64,000 nt of DNA from Dethiobacter sp. (GTDB lineage: Bacteria; Bacillota; Dethiobacteria; Dethiobacterales; Dethiobacteraceae), in NCBI GenBank assembly GCA_018335875.1, contig JAGXRN010000081.1, forward strand, positions 1 to 64,000, in the 5' to 3' direction. The notes under the pieces were generated by a model that worked only from the letters and a program-made list of their open reading frames with translations, was not told the origin of the DNA and made no database searches. Positions 53,234 to 61,730 of this stretch are shown here, one piece after another. How positions within the stretch are numbered: the first letter of the stretch is position 1; every line of letters begins with the position of its first letter. A program made the translations under genes and the position numbers.

Positions 53234-54388
53234 TTAAACAAAAGCGGGAATACCAAGCTCGATATTGCCGATAATCAACTGCTGAATCTGTGATGTCCCC
53301 TCATAAAGTGTGTTGATGCGTGCATCCCTGTAAATTCTCTCCACAGGATATTCAGATGAGAATCCGTAGCCGCCGAATACCTGTATGGCATTGTAAGCAA
53401 CCCTGTTGACCATTTCACTGCAGTAATATTTAGCCATTGAGGTCTCGCGTGTATTAACAACGCCTTTGTTTTTCATATGGCCGGTCCTGTAGACAAGCAG
53501 CCTGCCGCATTCCACGTCTAATGTCATATTTGTGATTAGCTGCTGCACCAATTGATGTCCGGCAATAGGCTTGCCAAACTGCACCCTTTGCTTGGCATGC
53601 TGCTTTGCATAGTCCAGCGCAGCCTGCGCTGAGCCCACACATCCTGCGGCCACAGTATACCTGGCGTTATCGAGAGCGGCAAGGGCAACCCGGAAACCTT
53701 TGCCCACTTCTCCCAGGACATTCTCTTTAGGAACCCGCACGTTGTTCATAATAATCTCACCGGTATTGGAGGCACGGAGCCCCAATTTGCCGTGGATATC
53801 CTGGGTGGAAAAGCCCGGAGTATCATGGTCGACCAAAAATGCTGTGATACCTTTGGCGCCGGCGGCCCTGTCAGTTTTGGCGAAGATAATTGACACATTT
53901 GCTATCCCTGCGTTTGTAATCCACATTTTATTACCGTTTAAAATATAGAAGTCCCCATCCTTATCTGCGGTGCTGGAAAGGCTGCCTGCATCACTGCCTG
54001 AGTCGGGTTCAGTCAGGCCATAGCAGCCTATTATTTCACCCATGGCCAAGCCCGGCACATATTTTCTTTTCTGTTCTTCGTTGCCCCAGGCCAAAATTGT
54101 TTTGGTTACAAGCGAGATCTGAACAGAATATGTGCCCCGCATTGAGGAGCAGCCATAACCCAGTTCCTCAGCGACTATGGCGTGTGTGATATAATCCATA
54201 CCACTGCCGTCATACTCCTCCGGGATGGATGTGCCGAGTATGCCTATCTCACCCATCTTCTTCCAGACATGCCAGGGAAACTTTTCTTCTTTGTCCCACT
54301 CACCTGCGAAGGGAGTGATCTCTTTCTCCACAAACTCTTTTACTAATTTTTTTACCGCCAGCTGCTCTGAATCAAGGTCAAAGTTCAT
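53234..54388 (-). CDS. Acyl-CoA dehydrogenase
   Basis: 384 aa. FAD segments YGLTEPDSGSDAG and KMWITNAG, and catalytic Glu in LYEGTSQIQQ. It is distinct from the other two dehydrogenases in the window. The MRGTYSVQISL segment (~89-99) recalls the glutaryl-CoA dehydrogenase group, so a dicarboxylyl or branched acyl-CoA is possible, but this is weak. It lies 58 nt upstream of the HdrCB-like and Etf genes, its likely electron acceptors. Confidence 0.92.
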   Translation of the reverse strand: MNFDLDSEQLAVKKLVKEFVEKEITPFAGEWDKEEKFPWHVWKKMGEIGILGTSIPEEYDGSGMDYITHAIVAEELGYGCSSMRGTYSVQISLVTKTILAWGNEEQKRKYVPGLAMGEIIGCYGLTEPDSGSDAGSLSSTADKDGDFYILNGNKMWITNAGIANVSIIFAKTDRAAGAKGITAFLVDHDTPGFSTQDIHGKLGLRASNTGEIIMNNVRVPKENVLGEVGKGFRVALAALDNARYTVAAGCVGSAQAALDYAKQHAKQRVQFGKPIAGHQLVQQLITNMTLDVECGRLLVYRTGHMKNKGVVNTRETSMAKYYCSEMVNRVAYNAIQVFGGYGFSSEYPVERIYRDARINTLYEGTSQIQQLIIGNIELGIPAFV

Positions 54389-54403
54389 TATTTTCTACCT
54401 CCG

Positions 54404-55288
54404 TTAATTAAGCTTCATAGGAACAGGGGGATTCTGCGTGTAATCATAAAAGCCCTTTTTCACTTTACGCCCTAAATAACCTGCATTACTCATTTTCTCA
54501 AGCAGGTAACAGGGACGGTAGCGAGGATCTCCCAATTTTTCATAAAGATTCCTCGTTTTTGCCAGGTGCACGTCTATTCCTATTAAGTCAATCAGTTCAA
54601 GCGGGCCCATGGGCTGATTTGCACCCATTTTTAGTGCTTTATCAATATCAGCCACACCACCGATACCTTCCTCCAGCACCCATACAGCTTCATTAAGCAG
54701 AGCCGCCAAAACCCTGCTGGCGATGCCGGCGATACCTTCTTTGGCAGTAACCACTGGTTCTTTGCCGAGAAATTCAACAAACTCAGTGACCCGGCTAACT
54801 ATCTGAGGGTCAGTGGCAAGCCCGGGCATAACTTCAACAAGCTTCATTACCACTGCAGGGTTAAAGAAATGCATCCCAATGACACGGCTTGGATTTTTTG
54901 TCGCGGAAGCTATCTCAGAGATGGAACACGCGGTTGTGTTTGTAGCCAGAACCACATTGGCAGGAGTCATCTCATCAAGCTGAGCAAATATTTTTTGTTT
55001 TACTCCCACATTTTCCACAATTGCTTCTATAACAAAATCTGCGTTTGCAGCTTCTTTTATATCGGTTGAGGCTTTAATGCGGCTGAGAATACCGTCGACC
55101 TCACTTGCTGACATTTTCCCTTTCTCTACCCTGGCATCCAGTCCTTTTTTTAAATTTTGAATGCTGCGCGTAACGACTGAATCATCAACATCAACCAATA
55201 TTACTTCAATGCCTTTTTGCGCCATAACCTGGGCTATTCCTGCTCCCATAATTCCTGCTCCCAGGACAAAACCCTTTTTCACATCCAC
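54404..55288 (-). CDS. 3-hydroxybutyryl-CoA dehydrogenase type
   Basis: 294 aa. NAD motif LGAGIMGAGIAQVMAQKG (residues 8-25) and catalytic His in IGMHFFNPAVVMKLVE (~139), typical of Hbd. Makes 3-oxoacyl-CoA with NAD. It lies between thiolase (19 nt) and acyl-CoA dehydrogenase (15 nt), a compact beta-oxidation trio. Confidence 0.94.
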   Translation of the reverse strand: MDVKKGFVLGAGIMGAGIAQVMAQKGIEVILVDVDDSVVTRSIQNLKKGLDARVEKGKMSASEVDGILSRIKASTDIKEAANADFVIEAIVENVGVKQKIFAQLDEMTPANVVLATNTTACSISEIASATKNPSRVIGMHFFNPAVVMKLVEVMPGLATDPQIVSRVTEFVEFLGKEPVVTAKEGIAGIASRVLAALLNEAVWVLEEGIGGVADIDKALKMGANQPMGPLELIDLIGIDVHLAKTRNLYEKLGDPRYRPCYLLEKMSNAGYLGRKVKKGFYDYTQNPPVPMKLN

Positions 55289-55307
55289 GCTTGTATCTCC
55301 TCTCTGT

Positions 55308-56489
55308 TTAATTTAATCTTTCAACAATAATCGCAAGCCCCTGCCCGCCTCCGACGCAGGCGCTGACAAGGCCGAGGCTCTTGTCATATGCCTTCATGGC
55401 ATGAAGCAGTGTTGTGGTTATTTTTGCACCCGTGGCGCCAACCGGATGGCCCAGGGCTATGGCGCCGCCGTGGACATTAACAATATCCCTGTCCCATTTC
55501 ATTTCTCTTTCGCAGGCCAGGTACTGTGCGGCAAAGGCCTCGTTGAGCTCGATCAGGCCGATATCGCCAAGCTTCAGGCCCGCCCTCTCCAGGGCAACAG
55601 GTATAGACGCAACCGGCCCGATGCCCATATACTTCGGCTCCACACCCGCTGCAGCGTAGGAGCGTATTGCCGCCATCGGGGCCAACCCAAGCTCTTTTGC
55701 TTTTTCTTCAGACATAATCACCATGGCTGAAGCAGAGTCGCAAAGGGAGCAGGCATTGCCCGCAGTTACACTGCCGTCTTTTTTGAAAACGGGGGGCAGT
55801 TTGCCCATGCCTTCCAAAGAAGCATCTGCGCGGGGAATCTCTTCTTCAGCAACGATTGTGGTTTTCTTTTTCTGTATAATTTCCACAGGAATGGTTTCTT
55901 CATTAAATCGGCCTTCGGCTATGGCTTTAATCGCTTTTTGATGGCTCTCCATGGCAAACTGGTCCTGCTCTTCTCTGCTGATGCTGTATTTCTCCACCAG
56001 AAGTTCGGCTGTGTTACCCATCAGCATCCCTGCCAGCGGGCACATAAAGCCGTCTTTGTGCAGAATATCGTATGAAGTCATATCTCCCATGCGTGCTCCC
56101 CAGCGTGCTGCAGGCAGCACATAAGGAACATTGGAAGCCGACTCCGCGCCCCCGGCGATAACCACGTCGGCATCGCCGCAGATGATTGATTTAGAGGCTT
56201 CAATAATTGCCTGCAGGCTTGATGCACAGCGAATATTTACTGTAAATGCGGGCACCTTTACCGGCAAGCCGGCTTTTACTGTCACAAGCCTGGCAACATT
56301 GGGCCCGATGCCTGCCTGCCATCCGTTGCCGAATACCAACTCATCAACTTGCTCGCCTGAGATGCCGGCTCTTTTTACAGCTTCAGCCACTGCTGCCGCG
56401 CCAAGGTCAACAGCACTTAAGCTGCTCAAAGCTCCTCCGAATCTGCCCCCGATTGTACGCACTGCACTAACTATTACCGGTTTTCTCAT
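55308..56489 (-). CDS. Acetyl-CoA acetyltransferase (thiolase)
   Basis: 393 aa. Active Cys in NIRCASSLQAI (~88), His in GGAIALGHPVGATGA and Cys in CVGGGQG. Second thiolase of the window, paired with the Hbd downstream. Chain-length preference cannot be read. Confidence 0.94.
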   Translation of the reverse strand: MRKPVIVSAVRTIGGRFGGALSSLSAVDLGAAAVAEAVKRAGISGEQVDELVFGNGWQAGIGPNVARLVTVKAGLPVKVPAFTVNIRCASSLQAIIEASKSIICGDADVVIAGGAESASNVPYVLPAARWGARMGDMTSYDILHKDGFMCPLAGMLMGNTAELLVEKYSISREEQDQFAMESHQKAIKAIAEGRFNEETIPVEIIQKKKTTIVAEEEIPRADASLEGMGKLPPVFKKDGSVTAGNACSLCDSASAMVIMSEEKAKELGLAPMAAIRSYAAAGVEPKYMGIGPVASIPVALERAGLKLGDIGLIELNEAFAAQYLACEREMKWDRDIVNVHGGAIALGHPVGATGAKITTTLLHAMKAYDKSLGLVSACVGGGQGLAIIVERLN

Positions 56490-56783
56490 AATGACCCGGA
56501 AATCCGGGGATCCCTCCTCTTATTTTAAAATTTAGAATACTTAATGTGAAATATAAGCAAAAAAAATTTATGCCTATATGTGAAACGAGCTCTGGGGCTT
56601 GCGTCCACATAATAACAAAGCCTACCTCAGAGATAACTGCTCTTAAGTAAGTCCGATATGCGGCAGCATTTGCAATGTTGACAGCATATCGGACTTATTC
56701 AGTTACAAAACTTAAAACAGTATTAATGTTTCTCCATAAAAGCCTGCTTTCCTTCTTTTTGCTCCCGATTGATAAAGAAAGTA
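56490..56783. other. Spacer with a long hairpin inside the operon
   Basis: 294-bp gap between acyl-CoA dehydrogenase and thiolase in an otherwise compact array. It contains the inverted repeat at 56648-56697. No sigma-54 box and no convincing sigma-70 promoter was found on the minus strand. Confidence 0.5.
56648..56697. repeat. 14-bp perfect inverted repeat with 22-nt loop
   Basis: Arms 56648-56661 and 56684-56697 are perfect complements, and the loop can extend the stem with a CATT/AATG pairing. No T run follows, so it is more likely an RNA processing or stability element, attenuator or protein site than a plain terminator. Same architecture as 24360-24411. Confidence 0.75.
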
Positions 56784-57929
56784 CTAGCTCTTTTTCATCA
56801 TCTGGGCAGCAATGACCATACGCTGGACTTCAGAGGTACCCTCATAGAGACGGGTAATGCGTGCATCCCGGAAGATTCTTTCAATAGGCATTTCCTTCAT
56901 ATAACCCATCCCGCCGAAAATCTGTACGGCCTTGTCAGCCACACGGTTATAGACTTCGGTCGCGAATAGTTTAGTCAGTGCCGCGTCTTTTATAATGTTC
57001 ATCCCCTGGTCTACTTTCCATGCTGTCTGGTAGGTCAAAGCCTTTGCTGCCTGAGTCTCCATTTCCATGTCGGCCAGCATCCACTGGATAGCCTGGTTCT
57101 CAATGATGGGTTTTCCGAACTGTACTCTCTTGCTTGCATAATCAAGCGACAATTCAATCAGGCGGCGACATGCTCCCGAACATCTGGCGGCAAGCCCTGC
57201 CCGTCCGTTGGCAAGAATCCTGAGCGCTGTGATAAAGCCCTCATTCTCTTTGCCGAGGAGATTTTCGGCGGGGACTTCGCAATCCTCAAAAATAATCTCC
57301 GAGGTATGATTACCCCGCAGGCCCATTTTCTTTTCAATTTTACCAACACTAAAGCCCGGGAAAGTGTTTTCTACCAAAAATGCCGAAATGCCCCGCGCCC
57401 CGCGCGAGGGGTCGGTAACTGCCATGGTTGTGAGAACATGTGCCTCCGGGCCATTTGTGATAAAATGCTTGGTGCCGTTAAGAATCCAGCGGTCACCCTT
57501 CTTCACCGCTGTTGTTTTCAGGTTTGAAGCATCTGAACCTGCATCAGGTTCAGTAAGTGCAAATGCACCGATCTTTTTGCCTTCAGCCATGTCAGGCAGG
57601 TATTTTTCCTTAAGATAGTCTGAGCCGACCATCACTATGCCCGAAGTCCCGATACCGGTGTGCGCACCCTGATAGCCGGAAAAACCGGCAATGCCGCGCC
57701 CCATCTCTTCACCAACAACACACTTGCCAACCATATTGAGACCCAGGCCGCCGTACTCCTCAGGAATGCTGACGCCAAACAGCCCAAGTTTGCGCGCACC
57801 CTCAATCAATTCTTCAGGTATGCGGTCTTCTTCTTCGATGATACTTTCCCTGGGATGAACTTCTTTCTCAATAAATTCCCTGACAGCAAGTTGAATCGCT
57901 TTTAGTTCGTCTGTAATTAAAAAGTCCAT
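56784..57929 (-). CDS. Acyl-CoA dehydrogenase
   Basis: 381 aa, close paralogue of the enzyme at 26582-27736, with the same TEPDAGSD, KHFITNG and LYEGTSEVQR motifs and an almost identical N-terminus. It is the first gene downstream of the minus-strand sigma-54 promoter at 58103 and heads the long operon. It is probably a second isoenzyme induced in another growth mode or acting on a related acyl-CoA. Confidence 0.94.
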   Translation of the reverse strand: MDFLITDELKAIQLAVREFIEKEVHPRESIIEEEDRIPEELIEGARKLGLFGVSIPEEYGGLGLNMVGKCVVGEEMGRGIAGFSGYQGAHTGIGTSGIVMVGSDYLKEKYLPDMAEGKKIGAFALTEPDAGSDASNLKTTAVKKGDRWILNGTKHFITNGPEAHVLTTMAVTDPSRGARGISAFLVENTFPGFSVGKIEKKMGLRGNHTSEIIFEDCEVPAENLLGKENEGFITALRILANGRAGLAARCSGACRRLIELSLDYASKRVQFGKPIIENQAIQWMLADMEMETQAAKALTYQTAWKVDQGMNIIKDAALTKLFATEVYNRVADKAVQIFGGMGYMKEMPIERIFRDARITRLYEGTSEVQRMVIAAQMMKKS

Positions 57930-58102
57930 ATTGGTGCCTCCTTTTAGTAATCATTGCTCTGTTTTTAAACGTGACGTTCATTTGCTTAACATTTTTTGCT
58001 CTGCCATCACCGTCTACAGATGATATGGTACAGAAACTGTGCGCGGCCAGCCAGTAACCGTATAAATCCCTTTAAAGATATATACACCGCAGTAACAAAA
58101 GA

Positions 58103-58118
58103 TGCAATATTTATGCCA
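58103..58118 (-). promoter_or_regulatory. Sigma-54 (-24/-12) promoter
   Basis: Minus strand TGGCATAAATATTGCA: TGGCA and TTGCA perfect, GG and GC 10 nt apart. It lies about 175 nt before the acyl-CoA dehydrogenase ATG at 57929 and would drive the long operon. Confidence 0.83.
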
Positions 58119-58165
58119 TCTCTGCTCTAAATTAGAATTTTACTTATGTTTCCGCCGGAATAGTA

Positions 58166-58312
58166 TTAAGCAGTCGCTCCGCCGTCCACGAAAATCACTT
58201 GTCCTGTCATATAGTCGGAATGGTTAGAAGCAAGCAGCAGCAGCGGCCCTGCCAGGTCAGCGTCAGTACCCAGGCGGTGCATGGGAATGCGCGACAGTAT
58301 CACGTCTTCCAT
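58166..58312 (-). pseudogene. C-terminal remnant of a short-chain dehydrogenase
   Basis: 48 codons from an ATG at 58312, one base past the TRAP gene stop. They match the SDR C-terminus: RIPMHRLGTDADLAGPLLLL, then GQVIFVDGGATA. The Rossmann NAD site and the Tyr-Lys catalytic pair are absent, and the DNA upstream belongs to the TRAP gene, so the front of the gene is lost. It may still be translated by coupling, but it cannot be an active SDR. Confidence 0.78.
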
Positions 58313-58313
58313 T

Positions 58314-60293
58314 TTACTTACCCATTCCTGCCGTTTTTGGCACTTCCGCCTTTTTCTGCTTATTCAGTGTGTTCAATTGTATAATTACCACAACGGCAAG
58401 CACTGCAAACCCTGCAGCATCGGTCAAACCGCCCAGGTATACAAGTGAAAACGCAGAAATTAAAAGCATGATTCTCTGCCACCAGGAGGCAGCTGTTATC
58501 AAATACCCCTGGATAAAAGCGGCAAAAGCGACTAAGCCTACAAAGGCAGTGAGAATACCTGTGACAATGCTAAGCAGTGTACCGGACAGCAGCAGCGCCG
58601 GATTGTAAACCATCATGTAGGGTAGGATAAAGGCGGCAGCGCCGATACGCATGGACTGCCACGCCGTTTTAAGCGGGTTCGCGCCCGCTATGCCCGCCGT
58701 AATATATGCCGTAATGGCCACAGGCGGGGTAATCCCTGAGAAAATTCCGAAATAAAAAACAAAGAAGTGGGCCGCAAGCACCGGCACACCAATCCTTATC
58801 AGCGCACCCACAGCAACTGTGGCCAGGATAACATAAGCTGAAACAGTGGGCATCCCCATGCCAAGGATGATAGAGGCAAGCATAATCATTAATAGCATCG
58901 GCAGCAGTTCACCGCCTGAAAGCTGGATGGCAAGCCGGGAAAAACGAATTCCCAGGCCTGTCATAATTACTGCTCCTGTAATGATACCGGCGCCGGCACA
59001 GGCCATCACAGTGCCGATTGCGCCCTGCATCGACTCCTCAAGCGCCGCCAGGAACCCCACAAAACTCATCCTGGTCTCTTTTTTAAGCAGGCTTAAGAAC
59101 AGGACAGAATTGATTGCCCAAAAGCCGGCCATCATGGGGCTGTATCCCCTCACCATAACAAAAACAATTATAAACATGGGAATTAGCAGATATCCTCTTT
59201 TTTTCATGACCTGCCAGAAGTCAGGCAACTGCTCCCTGGCAAGGCCCTCCAACCCCTGTCTTTTGGCCTGCAGGTAAATAACTACTCCCGCCACCACAAA
59301 ATATAAGCATGCCGGCACAAAGGCATAGCCTGCTATCTTTATAAATGGTATTCCGGTATACTCGGCCATGATAAAAGCCGCGGCGCCCATGACAGGAGGC
59401 ATAATTTGCCCGCCCTGGGAGGCTACAGCCTCCACCGCTCCGGCAAACTCGCGTTTGTAGCCCACCTTTTTCATAAGGGGAATGGTGAAAGATCCCGTCA
59501 TGGTGGCATTGGCTGCGCCGTTGCCGGTGATGGTAGCCATGAGAGCGCTTGAAAGCACAGCCGCCTGGGCCGGGCCTCCACGCTTGGTGCCTGTGACGGC
59601 AAAAGCAAGTTCAATAAACAGCTGTGCGGCGCCTGTCTTCAGTAAGAGTGAACAGAAAATCAGAAAGAGTATCAATACGCTTGCGGCGATATAGATAGGT
59701 GTTGTAAAGATACCGTTTGTTGTGATAAACATGGTATCTGTCATCTTACGGTAAGTAAAGCCCGGGTGAGCCAACAGCCCCGGAAACCAGGGGCCGATAA
59801 AGATATAAACCCAAAAGAATAGGGTTACAAAGGCCATGGCTGAGCCAACAGTCCTGCGCACACCCTCAATCACAAGGAAAACCAGGATCGTTGCCATAAT
59901 CATATCAGTTTGCGACGCATTGCCCTGCCGCCAGGAGATGGCGGGGAAAGCAATGAACACATAGACAAGTACCCATATGGACAAGGCCAGCGGGACAACA
60001 TTAAACAACCAGTGCATTTTTTTGCCGCGAAATCTGAAGGGGATATAGGCAAAACAAAGTATCAGCATGACTGAAGTAAACACTGCCCTGTGCTGCCAGG
60101 AAGGCAGCCCTCCACGGGCGGCGTATTTAAACATATAGACAGCTAAGCCAATGGCTAATAGTGAAAGCAAGAGACGGCAGATTCTTAAGAAAAGGGATAC
60201 ATTGTCAGGGTTAAACAAGGCTTTTTCAAACATTGTGTTCATGCTTTCCTGCTCTACTGTAAGATCGATCTTTTGTAATTTTTCTGTCTCCAT
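58314..60293 (-). CDS. TRAP transporter fused permease (DctQ-DctM)
   Basis: 659 aa, many membrane helices. The N-terminal four-helix DctQ-like part is fused to the 12-helix DctM part, as in TAXI-type systems. It has SQGGQIMPPVMGAAAFIMAE, GMGMPTVSAYVILA and SGITPPVAITAY motifs of the family. It imports an organic acid with a sodium or proton gradient, using the TAXI binding protein encoded upstream. ATG at 60293 with GGAGGTGAC upstream. Confidence 0.94.
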   Translation of the reverse strand: METEKLQKIDLTVEQESMNTMFEKALFNPDNVSLFLRICRLLLSLLAIGLAVYMFKYAARGGLPSWQHRAVFTSVMLILCFAYIPFRFRGKKMHWLFNVVPLALSIWVLVYVFIAFPAISWRQGNASQTDMIMATILVFLVIEGVRRTVGSAMAFVTLFFWVYIFIGPWFPGLLAHPGFTYRKMTDTMFITTNGIFTTPIYIAASVLILFLIFCSLLLKTGAAQLFIELAFAVTGTKRGGPAQAAVLSSALMATITGNGAANATMTGSFTIPLMKKVGYKREFAGAVEAVASQGGQIMPPVMGAAAFIMAEYTGIPFIKIAGYAFVPACLYFVVAGVVIYLQAKRQGLEGLAREQLPDFWQVMKKRGYLLIPMFIIVFVMVRGYSPMMAGFWAINSVLFLSLLKKETRMSFVGFLAALEESMQGAIGTVMACAGAGIITGAVIMTGLGIRFSRLAIQLSGGELLPMLLMIMLASIILGMGMPTVSAYVILATVAVGALIRIGVPVLAAHFFVFYFGIFSGITPPVAITAYITAGIAGANPLKTAWQSMRIGAAAFILPYMMVYNPALLLSGTLLSIVTGILTAFVGLVAFAAFIQGYLITAASWWQRIMLLISAFSLVYLGGLTDAAGFAVLAVVVIIQLNTLNKQKKAEVPKTAGMGK

Positions 60294-60651
60294 TTAAAAG
60301 AAGTCACCTCCTGAATTTATATGAATTTCCGGTAAGACATTTACTCTGAAGTCATGCCTGTTGATTATTCTAAGATAGCAGATATTTAAAGTATCAGACG
60401 GTTAGAGCTGGCTGAAGATATTACCGGTTCTAATTCAATCTTTCGGCCCGCTGAAACAGGCACCTCCTTTATTATAGATATAGTACATTTGACTTGCTGG
60501 TTAACTCATAACCGTACTGTAATTGTCACTTTTAGCGCTCGTGTGTTGAACTTTTTACCAAACAATCAGTCTTTAGATGTCTTATTTTTTCTGCAGAATT
60601 TAATATCTGGCCGGCAATCTGTTTCAAGATTGCCAGCCAGATTGTAAAAAC
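60294..60651. other. Spacer between TAXI and TRAP permease genes
   Basis: 358-bp gap. Apart from the hairpin at 60605-60642 I see no ORF and no sigma-54 motif. An independent promoter for the permease is possible but not recognised. Confidence 0.45.
60605..60642 (-). other. Stem-loop after the TAXI gene
   Basis: ATCTGGC-C-GGCAATC / GATTGCC-A-GCCAGAT with a TGTTTCAA loop directly after the TAXI stop. No T run on the minus strand, so it may stabilise the binding-protein mRNA and reduce permease expression, like the livK-livH hairpin. Confidence 0.6.
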
Positions 60652-61683
60652 TTACTTTGCAACTCCGATTTCTTTGTAATAGCGTAATGCGCCTGGGTGT
60701 ATGTTATTGTTGGGGTCAGGAATACCAGAATAGCCTTGTGCGGGGTTCATGAAATTGCCACGGGTGGGCTGTTCTCTCCTGATTCTGTCTATACTTTCCC
60801 ATAAAGCTTTTGTCATCCTGTAGACAAGATCCTCGTCCAAATCCCTGCTGACTAAAAAGATGCCCATGGTCGTCACTGTCGGCACAGGTTGTGTCTGGTT
60901 CTTGTAAACATTGGCGGGAAGCGGTACTCCTGTGGAGTACCCTAAACCGGCTGCATCAATGCTTTTTAGCACATCAGCGGGAACAGGGAGGATCCTGAGG
61001 GGGTTAGTGGTATCAACTTCTACCAGAATAGGCACTGCCGGGGAGCCGCCCTGCACAACCAGGTCAATAATGCCGTCTCTCATCTGGTTGGCGGCGTCGG
61101 TATACCCGCCGTAGGCAATTCTGACTCCTGCCTTCTCGAGGGCATCCGTATCATATCCCATATGCTTGAACACTAATCTGGCTATCTGTTCACTGGCGTC
61201 ACCGGGGTTGCCGGGGATGGTGTAGCCGCCCATTTTAATAAAATCTTCAAGGCTGTTGATATTGCTTCTTTCAAGCACTGCGAACTCCCACCATGTGGGA
61301 TACATGGCGCCGAGAGTCATAACATTCTTTTGAGGATCCTTGTCAAAAGCGCCCCTGCCGGCAATGGCATCGGCAAAGTGATTGGCAAAAGCCAGGCCGG
61401 ATTGGGCATCGGTACCGCGGTTAACTTCACGGATGTTGCCGATAGCGCCACCCTCTACCACAGTAATATTCATCTCTGGAAGCTCATCCATCCAGATATC
61501 TGCAAACAACACAGAAATCGGATACCAACCGGAGCCGGTCGGCCCTGAAATTGTAGAGTGCATTACAACCGACGGCTTTTGTGGTTCACCGGGCGCCGGC
61601 GCCGCCTTCTTGCCGCAGCCGCTTACTATTAAAACCACTGACAGCAGAACAACCAAAAAAATTACAATCTTTTTACTTTTCAC
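60652..61683 (-). CDS. TAXI-family TRAP solute-binding lipoprotein
   Basis: 343 aa from the GTG at 61683 (GGGAGGT upstream). Lipoprotein signal with lipobox IVSGC and lipidated Cys23. TAXI family features: TISGPTGSGWYPISV near the start and the VVEGGAIGNIREVN segment. It captures a carboxylate ligand outside the cell for the fused TRAP permease. It is downstream of enoyl-CoA hydratase and thiolase genes in the same unit. Confidence 0.92.
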   Translation of the reverse strand: MKSKKIVIFLVVLLSVVLIVSGCGKKAAPAPGEPQKPSVVMHSTISGPTGSGWYPISVLFADIWMDELPEMNITVVEGGAIGNIREVNRGTDAQSGLAFANHFADAIAGRGAFDKDPQKNVMTLGAMYPTWWEFAVLERSNINSLEDFIKMGGYTIPGNPGDASEQIARLVFKHMGYDTDALEKAGVRIAYGGYTDAANQMRDGIIDLVVQGGSPAVPILVEVDTTNPLRILPVPADVLKSIDAAGLGYSTGVPLPANVYKNQTQPVPTVTTMGIFLVSRDLDEDLVYRMTKALWESIDRIRREQPTRGNFMNPAQGYSGIPDPNNNIHPGALRYYKEIGVAK

Positions 61684-61730
61684 TAAATTAACCTCCCTTT
61701 TTTTTTATAACTGTCCAACCCTCCCAGACA

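Noticed and set aside
56662-56683. Sigma-54 promoter in the loop of the 56648 hairpin
   Set aside because: The minus strand has a good TTGCA, but the dinucleotide at the -24 position is GC rather than GG.
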